From Syntrophomonadaceae bacterium (lineage in GTDB: Bacteria > Bacillota > Syntrophomonadia > Syntrophomonadales > Syntrophomonadaceae): a DNA stretch of 25,931 nt. The notes beneath the pieces were generated by a model that made no database searches, was not told where the DNA came from, and saw only the letters and a program-made list of their open reading frames with translations. The stretch is taken from positions 1 to 25,931 of the forward strand of contig JAAYJY010000111.1 in assembly GCA_012522705.1 (NCBI GenBank), written 5' to 3'. The translations under genes were made by a program, and so were the position numbers. This document shows, one piece after another, positions 16,600 to 23,439 of the stretch (positions within the stretch are counted from its first letter, which is position 1; each line of letters starts with the position of its first letter).

Positions 16600-17493
16600 A
16601 TGTTGATGGCGAGCCGTTTTCTCCGCCGGCATTCCCCTATGATGAGCGGTCCCGATGTGTTGGAACTGCAGACCCTGTTGGCCGTCCAAGGGCTGGATCC
16701 CGGTCCACTGGATGGCATTTTTGGACCCTTGACCGAATTGGCCCTGCGCCGTTTTCAGAAATGCCAGAACCTGCAAGATGACGGCTTGGCTGGGACTGAC
16801 ACCTGGCGGGCCTTGACCAGAGGCTACGACTATGGAGCCGTTGAGGTACCTGATGAGGAACCTGTGCCCGATGAGGAACCCGTCGAGGGACCCGTTGAAA
16901 ACACCGCGGCTTTACCCAAGATTCATGTCCATGTCGACACCCGCATACTGACCATGATTCGTGGCGGAACCATCACCGCCTATCCGGTGGCGGTAGGCAA
17001 AACCTCCACCCCTTCACCGGTAGGCGAGTGGAAAGTAGTGTTTAAATCCATGAACCCGGGAGGTCCTTTTGGGACTCGCTGGATGCGGCTTAGCGTGCCC
17101 TGGGGCGGCTATGGCATCCACGGCACCAACAATCCCAATTCCATCGGCAAAGCGGTAAGTCATGGCTGCATCCGCTTATATAATGTAGACGTGGAAAAAC
17201 TCTATAACCTCACCCCGATTGGAACCCCGGTCAGTATAACCGGCACGGTGCGCAAGATCCGCACCCTGAAATATGGCATGCGGGGTGAAGACGTCCTTCA
17301 GGTCGAGCAAATGCTTTTCGACCTGGGCTATATGTCCCTCAGTCCCAATAGTTTCTATGGCCGGGCCACTCAGCGGGCGGTGCAAGCATTCCAACGAGAT
17401 CACAAACTGGCACGTACCGGCCGCGTGGGCCGCAGCACTTTGAAAGCACTGCAGGTAGCCTACGACCGGACTATGGACGACATTAACCCATGA
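16600..17493 (+). CDS. L,D-transpeptidase with two peptidoglycan-binding domains
   Basis: A 297-residue YkuD-family protein that would cross-link or modify peptidoglycan. Domains in order: peptidoglycan-binding type 1 (residues 15-75), a proline-glutamate linker with a repeated DEEPVP motif (84-100), the catalytic domain (107-215) with His174 (GIHGTNNP) and SHGCIRL (His188, Cys190, Arg192), then a second peptidoglycan-binding domain (218-285). The ATG at 16600 has GAGAGG about 10 nt upstream. No signal peptide or membrane segment is visible although its substrate is outside the membrane: the N-terminus is RFLRRHSPMM. It could be exported in the spore by another route, as for spore-coat YkuD proteins; that is inference. 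The stop is TGA. Confidence 0.93.
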   Translation: MLMASRFLRRHSPMMSGPDVLELQTLLAVQGLDPGPLDGIFGPLTELALRRFQKCQNLQDDGLAGTDTWRALTRGYDYGAVEVPDEEPVPDEEPVEGPVENTAALPKIHVHVDTRILTMIRGGTITAYPVAVGKTSTPSPVGEWKVVFKSMNPGGPFGTRWMRLSVPWGGYGIHGTNNPNSIGKAVSHGCIRLYNVDVEKLYNLTPIGTPVSITGTVRKIRTLKYGMRGEDVLQVEQMLFDLGYMSLSPNSFYGRATQRAVQAFQRDHKLARTGRVGRSTLKALQVAYDRTMDDINP

Positions 17494-17504
17494 TAAGGGG
17501 ATAA

Positions 17505-17534
17505 TTGACAGGGATTCCGCTAAGGTGTTATCAT
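17505..17534 (+). promoter_or_regulatory. Promoter of tRNA-Pro
   Basis: A perfect TTGACA (17505-17510) and TATCAT (17529-17534) with 18 nt between, ending 10 nt before the tRNA. Confidence 0.75.
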
Positions 17535-17543
17535 TTAGAAGTT

Positions 17544-17620
17544 CGGGGTGTAGCGCAGCTTGGTAGCGCGTCTGGTTTGGGACCAGAAAGTCGCAGGTTC
17601 GAATCCTGTCACCCCGACCA
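17544..17620 (+). tRNA. tRNA-Pro(TGG)
   Basis: Full cloverleaf with acceptor CGGGGTG/CACCCCG, D arm GCGC/GCGC, anticodon stem TCTGG/CCAGA with loop TTTGGGA (anticodon TGG), T arm GCAGG/CCTGT, discriminator A and encoded CCA. It stands alone between its own promoter and a terminator, and an accessory-looking patch starts just downstream. Confidence 0.97.
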
Positions 17621-17626
17621 TTATCA

Positions 17627-17660
17627 GAACGGTCGTATTTGATCGTTCCGGGTCTTTTTT
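17627..17660 (+). terminator. Terminator after tRNA-Pro
   Basis: GAACGGTC and GATCGTTC (17627-17634, 17641-17648) pair over eight positions with one G-T wobble, followed by CGGG and TCTTTTTT. Confidence 0.75.
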
Positions 17661-17687
17661 ACTCATAATGACAGGACTTTCTTTCGC

Positions 17688-17733
17688 AAATGCTATAAGA
17701 ACATTTCTTTTTAATTAAGCTCTTATGGCATTT
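17688..17733. repeat. Imperfect 13-bp inverted repeat
   Basis: AAATGCTATAAGA (17688-17700) and TCTTATGGCATTT (17721-17733) match at 12 of 13 positions around a 20-bp AT-rich loop. It lies in the gene-free gap between tRNA-Pro and the toxin gene. It could be a relic of a mobile element end or an operator; neither is shown. Confidence 0.55.
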
Positions 17734-17779
17734 GTCTGTGTGTATGGAAACATAAACCTTGAATCGCCTCTTTGCGCAT

Positions 17780-17810
17780 AAAACGCCGGAATCTCTACCG
17801 GCGTTTTCTT
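17780..17810. terminator. Bidirectional terminator after the toxin gene
   Basis: AACGCCGG and CCGGCGTT (17782-17789, 17798-17805) form a perfect eight-pair stem with an eight-base loop, with T-rich flanks on both strands. It lies 17 nt beyond the toxin stop codon. Confidence 0.85.
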
Positions 17811-17821
17811 TGGTGATCGTT

Positions 17822-18154
17822 TTACTTAATGGCTTCTTCCGATGAATTGGCGAACAAGATACGCAGATAATCGCGTCTGCCGTATAATATGCGGTCTATG
17901 CTGACCTCTTCGCCCTTGACGCGGTAAAAGGCAAGGTAATTTCCGCATACAAGAAAACGGTAATCGCTTTCGATCTCTATGACTGAGCACAGAGGCGGCC
18001 CTATTTCTGAAAACTTTCGCAAATTTTCTATGTTATCCAATATGCCTTCCACCGTGTTTTGGGCAGCAGTGGGATTTTGTAAGTCTTCAAAAATGTATGC
18101 CCATATTTCGTCAAGGTCACTTAGAGCCTCAGGAGAATAATGAAGCTTATTCAT
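17822..18154 (-). CDS. RelE/ParE-family toxin
   Basis: A 110-residue small protein starting MNKLHYSPEALSDLDEIWAY, the typical opening of the ParE/RelE superfamily. Further family features are the central IGPPL (near 60), YRFLVCGNYLAFYRV, and the closing IDRILYGRRDYLRILF. It could be an mRNA interferase or a gyrase poison; sequence alone does not decide. The start codon lies inside the antitoxin gene: the two overlap by 8 nt, so translation is coupled. A terminator follows 17 nt after its TAA. Confidence 0.9.
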   Translation of the reverse strand: MNKLHYSPEALSDLDEIWAYIFEDLQNPTAAQNTVEGILDNIENLRKFSEIGPPLCSVIEIESDYRFLVCGNYLAFYRVKGEEVSIDRILYGRRDYLRILFANSSEEAIK

Positions 18155-18404
18155 TAGTTTTCTCTTGGAAATATGCTCTCACAGCTTCATGTGAAACCCA
18201 TCCCTTTTCCTCGCCTGATTTCCGGCCCTTGGCAAGTTCGCCCATCAGCTTGATTGTCGCCTGTGTTTTCTCGTACTCCGTAATATCAATAAGCGCATAA
18301 CGTCCTCTACCGTTCTTGGTCAAAAAAACCGGCGCGCCCACAGCAACATCCCTCAAAACCTCGTTATAATTTCGCAAATCCGAAACCGGCTTGATGTTTG
18401 GCAT
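18147..18404 (-). CDS. Phd/YefM-family antitoxin
   Basis: An 85-residue protein. The N-terminal half (MPNIKPVSDLRNYNEVLRDV, then GAPVFLTKNGRGRYALIDITEYEK) is the classic Phd/YefM DNA-binding fold; the C-terminal tail should wrap the toxin. AGAGGTG 7 nt before the ATG is a good ribosome binding site. It comes first in the operon, before the toxin, as in most type II systems, so it should repress its own promoter at 18432-18460. Confidence 0.92.
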   Translation of the reverse strand: MPNIKPVSDLRNYNEVLRDVAVGAPVFLTKNGRGRYALIDITEYEKTQATIKLMGELAKGRKSGEEKGWVSHEAVRAYFQEKTNE

Positions 18405-18431
18405 AAGATCACCTCTTTCCTTGTTGATGCT

Positions 18432-18460
18432 ATTATATGCTGATCATTCGTAAAATACAA
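18432..18460 (-). promoter_or_regulatory. Promoter of the toxin-antitoxin operon with a direct repeat
   Basis: On the minus strand TTGTAT (18460-18455) and a perfect TATAAT (18437-18432) are 17 nt apart. A nine-base direct repeat ACAACAGCA occurs at 18457-18465 and 18469-18477 and touches the -35, a plausible operator for antitoxin autoregulation. Confidence 0.65.
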
Positions 18461-18474
18461 CAGCAAAAACAACA

Positions 18475-18540
18475 GCATTTAACGGGCGTTGAAAATTTTT
18501 CAGAGAGTGCATTCCGCTGATGGAACGCCCCTTAAAATGC
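18475..18540. repeat. Large imperfect inverted repeat in a gene-free stretch
   Basis: GCATTTAACGGGCGTT (18475-18490) pairs with AACGCCCCTTAAAATGC (18524-18540) with one bulge and one mismatch around a 33-base loop. The stretch 18405-18834 carries no recognisable gene. Besides this repeat and the toxin-antitoxin promoter it holds a strong terminator at 18663-18701; the rest is unassigned. Confidence 0.6.
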
Positions 18541-18662
18541 TACTGGTCTTTTTAGGTTTTTGGATGTAAATACTGCTTGTGATTGCCCTCAAACCATTGA
18601 TTTTACTGGGTTCTCTAAAAAATGCTGTAGTACCACTCGCACCAGTTACAAGACCGAAAAAC

Positions 18663-18701
18663 AGGACTCTCGCTGCAAGTGAGGGCCCTGTTTTTTTTGT
18701 G
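18663..18701. terminator. Strong bidirectional terminator
   Basis: ACAGGACTCTCGC and GTGAGGGCCCTGT pair over 13 positions with one mismatch and two wobbles around a TGCAA loop. Eight Ts follow on the plus strand and five on the minus strand. It would end the minus-strand gene at 18835-20190, but the better T-run faces the plus strand, where no gene precedes it. Confidence 0.85.
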
Positions 18702-18834
18702 TATTTGGATTATGGTTGCAACCGGGCAATAGCTTGGAGCCAGGCCTCAAGTTTTTCTCCCCCCTGTGATCAGCGGGACACTACGTTACAGGCAGGGGAC
18801 GGAAGCAACATCTCGATAAATAACTTGGCACGGA

Positions 18835-20190
18835 TTAATCCAGCGGTGCTTGTTCAGTTTCATCATCCGGTACTAATTCAGGTTCCTGCTCGGGTACCAG
18901 TTCCGGTACTGGTTCTGGTTCCGGTACCGGCGCTGGATTCAACAGTTCCATTTGTTCGGCCAGGAAATCCTCATAATCACGGGCATCTTTTACCTCCGGC
19001 ACCGTGAACTCCAGACCGTAATCCGACATGATATAGGTTCCCTTCATGGCCATAACCATATTAATGGTCCCCGCTGGAGTCTGTTCGGTAGCCGGAATAT
19101 CCATATTAAACTTTATATTCCCGGCTAAATCCATGTAATCATTGTAGAAGGTTGCTTTGTCAATCCAAACGGAGTAGACAAAATCAAGCTCCATCCCTTC
19201 CAGTAACTTCTGCATATCTACATCTTGGTCCATGGATGGAATCTGCTGCATAATACTCTTGAAATAATCACTCTTAAACAAGTCTCCGCCCATGACTGAA
19301 TTTAGAACCCAATAATCTTTACCATCCCTTTGCTGATCGTTGGCAAAGGTCAGGGCCATGCCCATCTCCTTGATCTGTTCCATAGCCGCAGTCAGGTCTT
19401 GAGTCATGGACTGTTTCATCAGGTCTTCGAGATTCAAACCTTCCATGTTCATCTTGAGCCAACCGGTCTCAGGCATGGTCATAAACATCCCATCCCCATT
19501 GAACAGCATCTCCATTTTCACAGTCTGCGGCTCAGGGGTAGGGCTTTCGGGCATGTTCACAACCGCTGTCTGCTTTAGATACATAACCATGGGTTCCATC
19601 TGAAGCCAGGCTTCTACGTCCGAATCCATATTCATTTTCATGGCTTGGTCTTCTTCTCCGGCTGCCTTGGCGGTCATATCCATGTCGATCTGCATATCAG
19701 CAATCATTTTATAGCGCCCCGCCTCCGTCATTAGAGCAGAGGATTTGGCCATGACTTCCTCAGCCGTCATCCCATCGCGGGTTTCATTATAAGCGATAGA
19801 GATGGTCCTGGTGTCACCGTCCCATACAACTGCAGCCCCCACGGCCTCCAATACAAAACGCAGCGGTATGTAGGTTTTGCCGTCCATAACCCCAGGTGCC
19901 AGAGGCATCGTCTGGTTTTCTCCGTTCACGACAGCGGCGGTGCTGCCAATAGTCATCTGGATTATATTGTCGTTCTCGGTAATGGTGATGGAATCGCCTT
20001 CCACCGCTGCGTCACAACCCAAGAAGTTGACAATGACATCCAGGGCGACCGTGGTCACTCCGCTCTCAATGTAAGGCGCTTGCGCAGGTTGATATGGTTT
20101 CCCGTTTAACTCCAGATTGGCAGCCAAAGTTGGGGTCGCCATTAACAGCACCATAATGAGAGTAAGTAGAATAGTAACCTTTCTTTTCAC
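18835..20190 (-). CDS. Exported protein with copper amine oxidase N-terminal-like domain
   Basis: A 451-residue protein with a clear signal peptide (MKRKVTILLTLIMVLLMATPTLAA, cleavage near residue 23). Residues 28-133 match the copper amine oxidase N-terminal-like domain common in Clostridia: a duplicated beta unit with LDVIVNFLGC, GVMDGKTYIPLRFVLEAVGA and VVWDGDTRTISI. Residues 140-410 form a second domain unusually rich in methionine, resembling the DUF6612/LppX-like fold of clostridial lipoproteins; this match is from memory and unsure. The C-terminus (about 415-450) is a proline-glutamate repeat (PVPEPEPVPELVPEQEPELV). The domain name does not imply oxidase activity; it is usually a cell-surface module. 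The ATG follows GGAGCGAAA; a TATAAT lies at 20234-20239. Confidence 0.88.
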   Translation of the reverse strand: MKRKVTILLTLIMVLLMATPTLAANLELNGKPYQPAQAPYIESGVTTVALDVIVNFLGCDAAVEGDSITITENDNIIQMTIGSTAAVVNGENQTMPLAPGVMDGKTYIPLRFVLEAVGAAVVWDGDTRTISIAYNETRDGMTAEEVMAKSSALMTEAGRYKMIADMQIDMDMTAKAAGEEDQAMKMNMDSDVEAWLQMEPMVMYLKQTAVVNMPESPTPEPQTVKMEMLFNGDGMFMTMPETGWLKMNMEGLNLEDLMKQSMTQDLTAAMEQIKEMGMALTFANDQQRDGKDYWVLNSVMGGDLFKSDYFKSIMQQIPSMDQDVDMQKLLEGMELDFVYSVWIDKATFYNDYMDLAGNIKFNMDIPATEQTPAGTINMVMAMKGTYIMSDYGLEFTVPEVKDARDYEDFLAEQMELLNPAPVPEPEPVPELVPEQEPELVPDDETEQAPLD

Positions 20191-20233
20191 ATTTTCGCTC
20201 CTTCCATATAGTAGTTGTAATGTCCCTTTCTAC

Positions 20234-20239
20234 ATTATA
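20234..20239 (-). promoter_or_regulatory. -10 element of the exported-protein gene
   Basis: A perfect TATAAT on the minus strand, about 45 nt before the start codon. No good -35 is found at 17 or 18 nt, so the promoter is partial. The remaining intergenic sequence to 20410 holds a six-base inverted repeat CCACTG/CAGTGG (20310-20315, 20372-20377) and no gene. Confidence 0.45.
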
Positions 20240-20410
20240 CATGAACCGCACCGCGTTTCTTGCCGCTTCTTGTTGGTATAAACTGGACAACCCATAAAAC
20301 CGTCATAGACCACTGAAAAGAATAATTTTGCCGAAATGAGGTAGGCATGCCCTAGAGCAAATCCTGGCATCCAGTGGTTTCGAGCCATCGCCCGGAACGT
20401 CTTTTATGGC

Positions 20411-20710
20411 TTACCCGTAGCGGTACTCCACCCCGAAGGTGCCGCGGGGGAATTCCCATTTGGCCAGGATGGTCTGGCCGCACAAGATACGGCAGGTGCC
20501 GCATTCCAGGCAGCCGGCATAGTCGAAGAACACTTCCCCGTTTTTATTCAGCTTGTAGATGCCGGCCGGGCAGGCCACCATCAGTTGGCGGTATTCGTTC
20601 ATGTCCACATCCTCTTTGAGCACGATGTGGGCATTCTCTTCGTCCACATAAAATTTGTTGATGGACAGTTTGGCGTCTACATTTACCTTTTCCATTTCAG
20701 CGCTGCTCAT
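20411..20710 (-). CDS. fixX: FixX-like 4Fe-4S ferredoxin
   Basis: A 99-residue ferredoxin that should pass electrons with FixC. Cysteines Cys47 (ACPAG), Cys67, Cys70, Cys73 and Cys77 (GCLECGTCRILC) fit the FixX/ETF-QO iron-sulfur domain with one [4Fe-4S] cluster. The N-terminal 45 residues (INKFYVDEENAHIVL) match the FixX opening. I chose ATG 20710 because it overlaps the fixC stop in an ATGA arrangement, giving translational coupling; an in-frame ATG seven codons earlier lies inside fixC and lacks support. Confidence 0.93.
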   Translation of the reverse strand: MSSAEMEKVNVDAKLSINKFYVDEENAHIVLKEDVDMNEYRQLMVACPAGIYKLNKNGEVFFDYAGCLECGTCRILCGQTILAKWEFPRGTFGVEYRYG

Positions 20711-21993
20711 ATCGATTTCATCCCCTTCCACCCGTCTTTGATAAGGTTCCAGATACCGATCTTTTTGACATGGGGCATCATCTTCTTCATTAAAGGCCGG
20801 GCCGGCTGCCCGTCCATTACGAACATGTCGGTCAGCATGTCTACCGCCATATTGGGATAGGCTCCGAATATACGAGGGGTGCCTTCGAGGAAATGGGGGA
20901 ACTGACGGTACAGTTTCATGTCCGGCAGGACGAAACTCTTTTCCATATACTTCAGGTAGTTCTGCAGGCCGGCCGCACTGAAATCGTCAGTCTGTTGGGC
21001 ATCGATCACCGCTTTGGCGGCGCATTCGGCTGAAGCCACCGCGAAGTCCATGCCTCTTATGGCATAGCCCAGGTTGATGCACAAACCGGCTCCGTCGCCC
21101 ACTACCAGCACTCCATTCCCGACGATTTTAGGCATCATGTCGAAACCGCCTTCCGGGACCAGGTGGCCGGAATATTCTATCAATTGGGCTCCTTTGAGAA
21201 GGGGAGCGATGGCGGGATGGTTGTGGAAATCTTCCATCAGCTGGGGCACGGTCTTCTCGCCCAGGTCGCTCAAGGTGGCCACTACTCCCAGGGATATGCT
21301 TTCCTTGTTGGTATATAGGAAGCCTCCCCCGATTCTGCTATCGGAGGGACTGCCGGCAAACATGCAGGCGGCGCCTTCATTTTCGCTGCAGCCAAACCGG
21401 TCTTCTATAACACTGGCCGGCAGTTCCCACAGTTCTTTGACTCCCACCGCCATCTGATGGGGCTTGAACTCCTCCCGCATCCCTATCTTCTGGGCCAGCA
21501 GGCTGTTGATGCCGTCGGCCAGGATGACTACTTTAGAGGTGATCTCGTCTTCGCCAGCTACTACCCCGCCCACCTGGCCATCGTTGAAGATGAGGTTTTC
21601 CACGCAGATCCCGGAGACGATGTTGGCCCCGGCGGACTCGGCTTTTTCCCCCAGCCACTGGTCGAAGGGGGCTCTAAGAACCGAATATGAATCCTGCCCC
21701 CGCACGCCCAGGCGGCCGGAATAGAAATCCAGCCCGGCGGCGCTGTCCTCGGTCATCATGTAGACCCGCTCCCGGGTTATCTTTCTCTCGATGGGCGCTT
21801 CTTCCGCAAAACCGGGCATGATCTTCTCCAGGCTGTGGGAGTAGAGACGCCCCCCGGTCATGTTCTTGCTGCCGGGGTAATTGCCTCTTTCGATCAGCAG
21901 CACTTCCAGGCCTTCCTTGGCCAGAAGGTAGGCCGCCACCGTGCCGGCGATGCCGCCGCCCACTATTATGGCGTCAAATGCTTCGTCTGCCAC
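20707..21993 (-). CDS. fixC: FixC-like flavoprotein (ETF:quinone oxidoreductase family)
   Basis: A 428-residue FAD-dependent dehydrogenase of the geranylgeranyl reductase/ETF-QO family. The dinucleotide motif GGGIAG is at residues 12-17, a second FAD site GVLVVGDGAGLCINLGYAIRGMDFA near 275-300, and the substrate-side region in between. With FixX it should move electrons from an electron transfer flavoprotein toward quinone or a low-potential acceptor. The start is GTG at 21993 with AAGGAG 9 nt upstream. fixA and fixB are not in the window, so its ETF partner must be elsewhere. The stop overlaps the fixX start. Confidence 0.93.
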   Translation of the reverse strand: MADEAFDAIIVGGGIAGTVAAYLLAKEGLEVLLIERGNYPGSKNMTGGRLYSHSLEKIMPGFAEEAPIERKITRERVYMMTEDSAAGLDFYSGRLGVRGQDSYSVLRAPFDQWLGEKAESAGANIVSGICVENLIFNDGQVGGVVAGEDEITSKVVILADGINSLLAQKIGMREEFKPHQMAVGVKELWELPASVIEDRFGCSENEGAACMFAGSPSDSRIGGGFLYTNKESISLGVVATLSDLGEKTVPQLMEDFHNHPAIAPLLKGAQLIEYSGHLVPEGGFDMMPKIVGNGVLVVGDGAGLCINLGYAIRGMDFAVASAECAAKAVIDAQQTDDFSAAGLQNYLKYMEKSFVLPDMKLYRQFPHFLEGTPRIFGAYPNMAVDMLTDMFVMDGQPARPLMKKMMPHVKKIGIWNLIKDGWKGMKSI

Positions 21994-22219
21994 ACTACCA
22001 ACTCCTTCTTAAAAAGTGAGGGAACATAGAGGAAACAGCCGATTAAGATATCAAAGCTCAAATTACTTGGCCACCTGACTATTATTCTATTCCATCTGCT
22101 TCTGCCAATAAACCTTTTTTGCTGGCCTGGTCAAATATCCAAGCCATTTCGGACCCGGGCCGCTGGTCTGGACTGGTCGGAGAATATTTTATCGTCGGGT
22201 CTATTGTGTTGGAAGTATA

Positions 22220-22283
22220 TCAGCCAGGAGTAATCTGGAAGGGATACATGCGAATGCATACATACCGATAAATCACTGGCTGA
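22220..22283. repeat. Inverted repeat in the fixC upstream region
   Basis: TCAGCCAG (22220-22227) and CTGGCTGA (22276-22283) are perfect complements 48 bp apart. Between them lies a smaller ATGC-GAAT-GCAT dyad. The gap 22016-22312, upstream of fixC and beyond the tyrA terminator, has no gene that I can support; a TTGACC near 22130 is the only promoter-like box. Confidence 0.45.
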
Positions 22284-22312
22284 CGCCGCCAATATTCTAA
22301 GTACTCCTCAAA

Positions 22313-22337
22313 CAAAAAAAAAGGGGGAGCTCCCCTC
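22313..22337 (-). terminator. Terminator after tyrA
   Basis: On the minus strand AGGGG-AGCT-CCCCC is followed by nine Ts. The stem is short but GC-only and lies about 25 nt past the tyrA stop. Confidence 0.75.
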
Positions 22338-22361
22338 TGCTGCGATTTGATCCTTACCGGG

Positions 22362-23435
22362 TCAATCCCGGGTCGAGGCGCGGATACCGTTTTCTTTGAG
22401 TTTTTGCACGGCCGCTCCAGCCTGGGTCAGGGGCACTCCCAGCCGCACCGACCCTTCGTTTTCCTCCCGGACCCCCATGATCTGAATATCGTTGATGTTG
22501 ATGCCAGCCTCTCCCATTATAGCCCCCAAGGTGCCGATGATGCCCGGCTTATCCTGGACTATGGCGGTTATGTCAGCATTGTTGACCAGATTCAGGCGCC
22601 CGGTGCGCAAAGTCTTGCGCAGTTGCTGGGCTTCGGCCAGATACCTGCGCAGAGTCTCCCCCTGATTCTGCTCCAGGGCCTGCTCATAAAGCTGCAGGTG
22701 CCTGATCAAGGATCTGATCTGCGCGGCTACCGCACCCCGGTTCAGGATCAGGATATCTTCCCAAAGTTCTGGGTTGGAGGCCGCGATACGGGTAGTGTCC
22801 CGCAGTCCCCCTGCTGCCAGCGGCAATGCGCCTGGATGGGGCTGCAGATTATTCATCAAACTGGCGGCCACGATATGGGGCAGATGGCTGACCAGGCTGA
22901 CCATCTGATCTTGCTCCCGTGGTGTGCTCAACATCACCTGAGCACCGGTCCTGTTTAACAGTTCCCTCAGTTTCTTCACCTGGCTGCTGTCCACCCCCTC
23001 CGCCGGAGTAAGAACATAGACAGCGTTCTGGAGCAGGTACTGATCGGCTCCGGTGATGCCGCTGCGGTCCGAACCCGCCAGGGGATGCCCCCCGATGGCA
23101 GTCACATGGGAGGGCAGTATCTCTCCAAATTGTTCCATGACCCATTGCTTGACACTGCCCACATCAGTGACGATCGCACCGGGCTGCAGCAAATCCCTTA
23201 TATCCCTTAGGACCCCCGGGACTATGCGCAGCGGAGTGGCGATAAAAACCACATCGCAGCCGCTGACGTCTCCCGGAGCAAGTGCCCCGTTGATGGCCTC
23301 CATCTCCAGAGCCCGCTCCACCGTAAGCGGGTCGGTGTCGCTGCCCCAGATCTCAAGCTCCGGGCAGGATGACCGCAGGGCCATGCCAATCGAGGCGCCG
23401 ATAACACCCAAACCGATGATGGCAATTCTCTTCAT
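22362..23435 (-). CDS. tyrA: Prephenate dehydrogenase with ACT domain
   Basis: A 357-residue enzyme that oxidises and decarboxylates prephenate to 4-hydroxyphenylpyruvate in tyrosine synthesis. The NAD-binding motif GLGVIG is at residues 8-13 after MKRIAII, with DVGSVKQWV near 95 and the catalytic-region GGHPLAGSDRSG near 118. Residues from about 288 form an ACT domain (DKPGIIGTLGAIMGEAGININDI), which in this family gives feedback control by tyrosine. ATG 23435 was chosen because the Rossmann fold starts right after it; the aroF stop is 4 nt upstream, and GGAG lies about 12 nt before the ATG. It is cotranscribed with aroF. Confidence 0.95.
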   Translation of the reverse strand: MKRIAIIGLGVIGASIGMALRSSCPELEIWGSDTDPLTVERALEMEAINGALAPGDVSGCDVVFIATPLRIVPGVLRDIRDLLQPGAIVTDVGSVKQWVMEQFGEILPSHVTAIGGHPLAGSDRSGITGADQYLLQNAVYVLTPAEGVDSSQVKKLRELLNRTGAQVMLSTPREQDQMVSLVSHLPHIVAASLMNNLQPHPGALPLAAGGLRDTTRIAASNPELWEDILILNRGAVAAQIRSLIRHLQLYEQALEQNQGETLRRYLAEAQQLRKTLRTGRLNLVNNADITAIVQDKPGIIGTLGAIMGEAGININDIQIMGVREENEGSVRLGVPLTQAGAAVQKLKENGIRASTRD

Positions 23436-23439
23436 TATA

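Noticed and set aside
20066..20290. Minus-strand open frame of 74 codons in front of the exported-protein gene
   Set aside because: It overlaps the signal peptide region of the real gene in another frame, crosses its -10 element and lacks a ribosome binding site.
22200..22262. A 20-codon minus-strand frame (MYAFACIPSRLLLADILPTQ) in the fixC upstream region
   Set aside because: No ribosome binding site in place and it lies within the dyad; too short to support.
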